This document shows positions 7,070 through 7,198 of a DNA stretch of 7,198 nucleotides, one piece after another. The notes below the pieces were generated by a model, which searched no databases, was not told the origin of the DNA, and saw only the letters and a list, made by a program, of their open reading frames with translations. A program made the position numbers and the translations under genes. Source of the DNA: CAYWXV01 sp964462535 (GTDB taxonomy: Bacteria > Bacteroidota > Ignavibacteria > OLB7). The DNA is taken from NCBI GenBank assembly GCA_964462535.1, contig CAYWXV010000105.1, positions 1-7,198 of the forward strand, given 5' to 3'. Numbering within the stretch: position 1 is the stretch's first letter; each line of letters starts with the position of its first letter.

Positions 7070-7097
7070 TGACAGCCAACCGCTGACAGCCAACTGG
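7070..7097 (+). repeat. Imperfect 14-bp direct repeat in the spacer before copy 4
   Basis: The 11-mer tgacagccaac occurs at 7070-7080 and again at 7084-7094, making two 14-bp units with two mismatches. It ends just before the ATG at 7099 and fills much of the 68-bp spacer after copy 3 (7031-7098). It could be an operator half-site pair or simple slippage-derived sequence; nothing else in the spacer helps to decide. It overlaps a TTGACA at 7069-7074, but no -10 box lies at a usable distance. Confidence 0.6.
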
Positions 7098-7098
7098 T

Positions 7099-7198
7099 AT
7101 GCCCGAACTCCGCGTCTTCATAAGCTCCACCTTCCGCGACCTGCAGGAAGAACGCGAGCATCTGGTGAAGAAGATCTTTCCGGAGATCCGCGCGCTTT
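7099..7198 (+). CDS. N-terminal start of a fourth DUF4062 paralogue (3' truncated by window)
   Basis: ATG at 7099 opens a frame that is unbroken to the window end, giving 33 codons. The peptide starts MPELRVFISSTFRDLQEERE and continues with HLVKKIFPEIRAL. It differs from the first complete gene at two of 33 residues and from the second at four. This is the DUF4062 signature start. The NTPase and TPR parts are predicted from the neighbours but lie outside the window. At DNA level it differs from copy 2 at 17 of 100 positions, mostly silent. These include a switch between the TCG AGC and AGC TCC codons for the invariant Ser-Ser, so it is not a very recent copy. No Shine-Dalgarno sequence precedes the start. 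Confidence 0.85.
   Translation, partial: MPELRVFISSTFRDLQEEREHLVKKIFPEIRAL

Noticed and set aside
7027..7086. A 19-codon frame whose ATG overlaps the stop of copy 3 (ATGA)
   Set aside because: It is very short, has no supporting signal beyond the overlap, and runs through the direct repeat; chance is the simplest explanation.
6107..7093. Long antisense open frame (328 codons, minus strand) over the end of copy 3
   Set aside because: It runs opposite to a well-supported TPR-encoding gene, begins only with a TTG, and its translation shows no recognisable domain. Codon bias of the sense gene explains the lack of stops.
7055..7097. Promoter for copy 4 using TTGACC (7055) or TTGACA (7069) as -35
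   Set aside because: The sequences 17 bp downstream (AACCGC or AACTGG) do not resemble a -10 box, and the second would sit on the start codon.

Overview
This window is part of a tandem array of large paralogous genes, all on the + strand. It holds two complete genes (383-3649, 1088 aa; 3749-7030, 1093 aa), the last 57 codons of a third copy (1-174) and the first 33 codons of a fourth (7099-7198). Spacers of 208, 99 and 68 bp separate them. No unrelated gene, RNA gene, mobile element or CRISPR array was seen. Both ends of the window cut through copies of the same family, so the array runs on in both directions.

The two complete proteins share one architecture. A DUF4062 domain at the N-terminus carries the signatures RVFISSTFRDLQEER, VDLRWGL and CRPYFIGITGDRYGYVP. 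It is followed by a variable acidic linker, a NACHT-like STAND P-loop NTPase (Walker A AESGSGKSS, Walker B DG[IL]NQL), and a helical/winged-helix segment ending in LTFFHDYLRRAV or its equivalent. Then come eight 40-residue TPR units in strict register and a short conserved C-terminal tail ([WF][IL]WK...HR). This layout resembles prokaryotic DUF4062-NTPase-TPR proteins and the eukaryotic NPHP3/TEP1/NWD1-like proteins. In STAND proteins generally, the repeat domain senses, the NTPase switches and oligomerises, and the N-terminal domain signals. That role is inferred here from architecture alone.

Conservation is uneven. By hand alignment, the first 87 residues of the two complete copies match at 75 positions, a 63-residue block starting at Walker A at 41, and three TPR units at 34 of 120. 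An invariant front end, variable repeats and tandem duplication fit a repertoire of related receptors with different ligands, as in NLR-type immunity or self/non-self recognition. The window contains no partner gene that would prove a defence role.

The organism is probably a bacterium: the genes are long, uninterrupted and closely spaced, with moderately high G+C. None of the three visible starts has a convincing Shine-Dalgarno sequence. Large STAND families are typical of bacteria with complex lifestyles (cyanobacteria, planctomycetes, myxobacteria, chloroflexi and some uncultured phyla), but the phylum cannot be fixed from this sequence.
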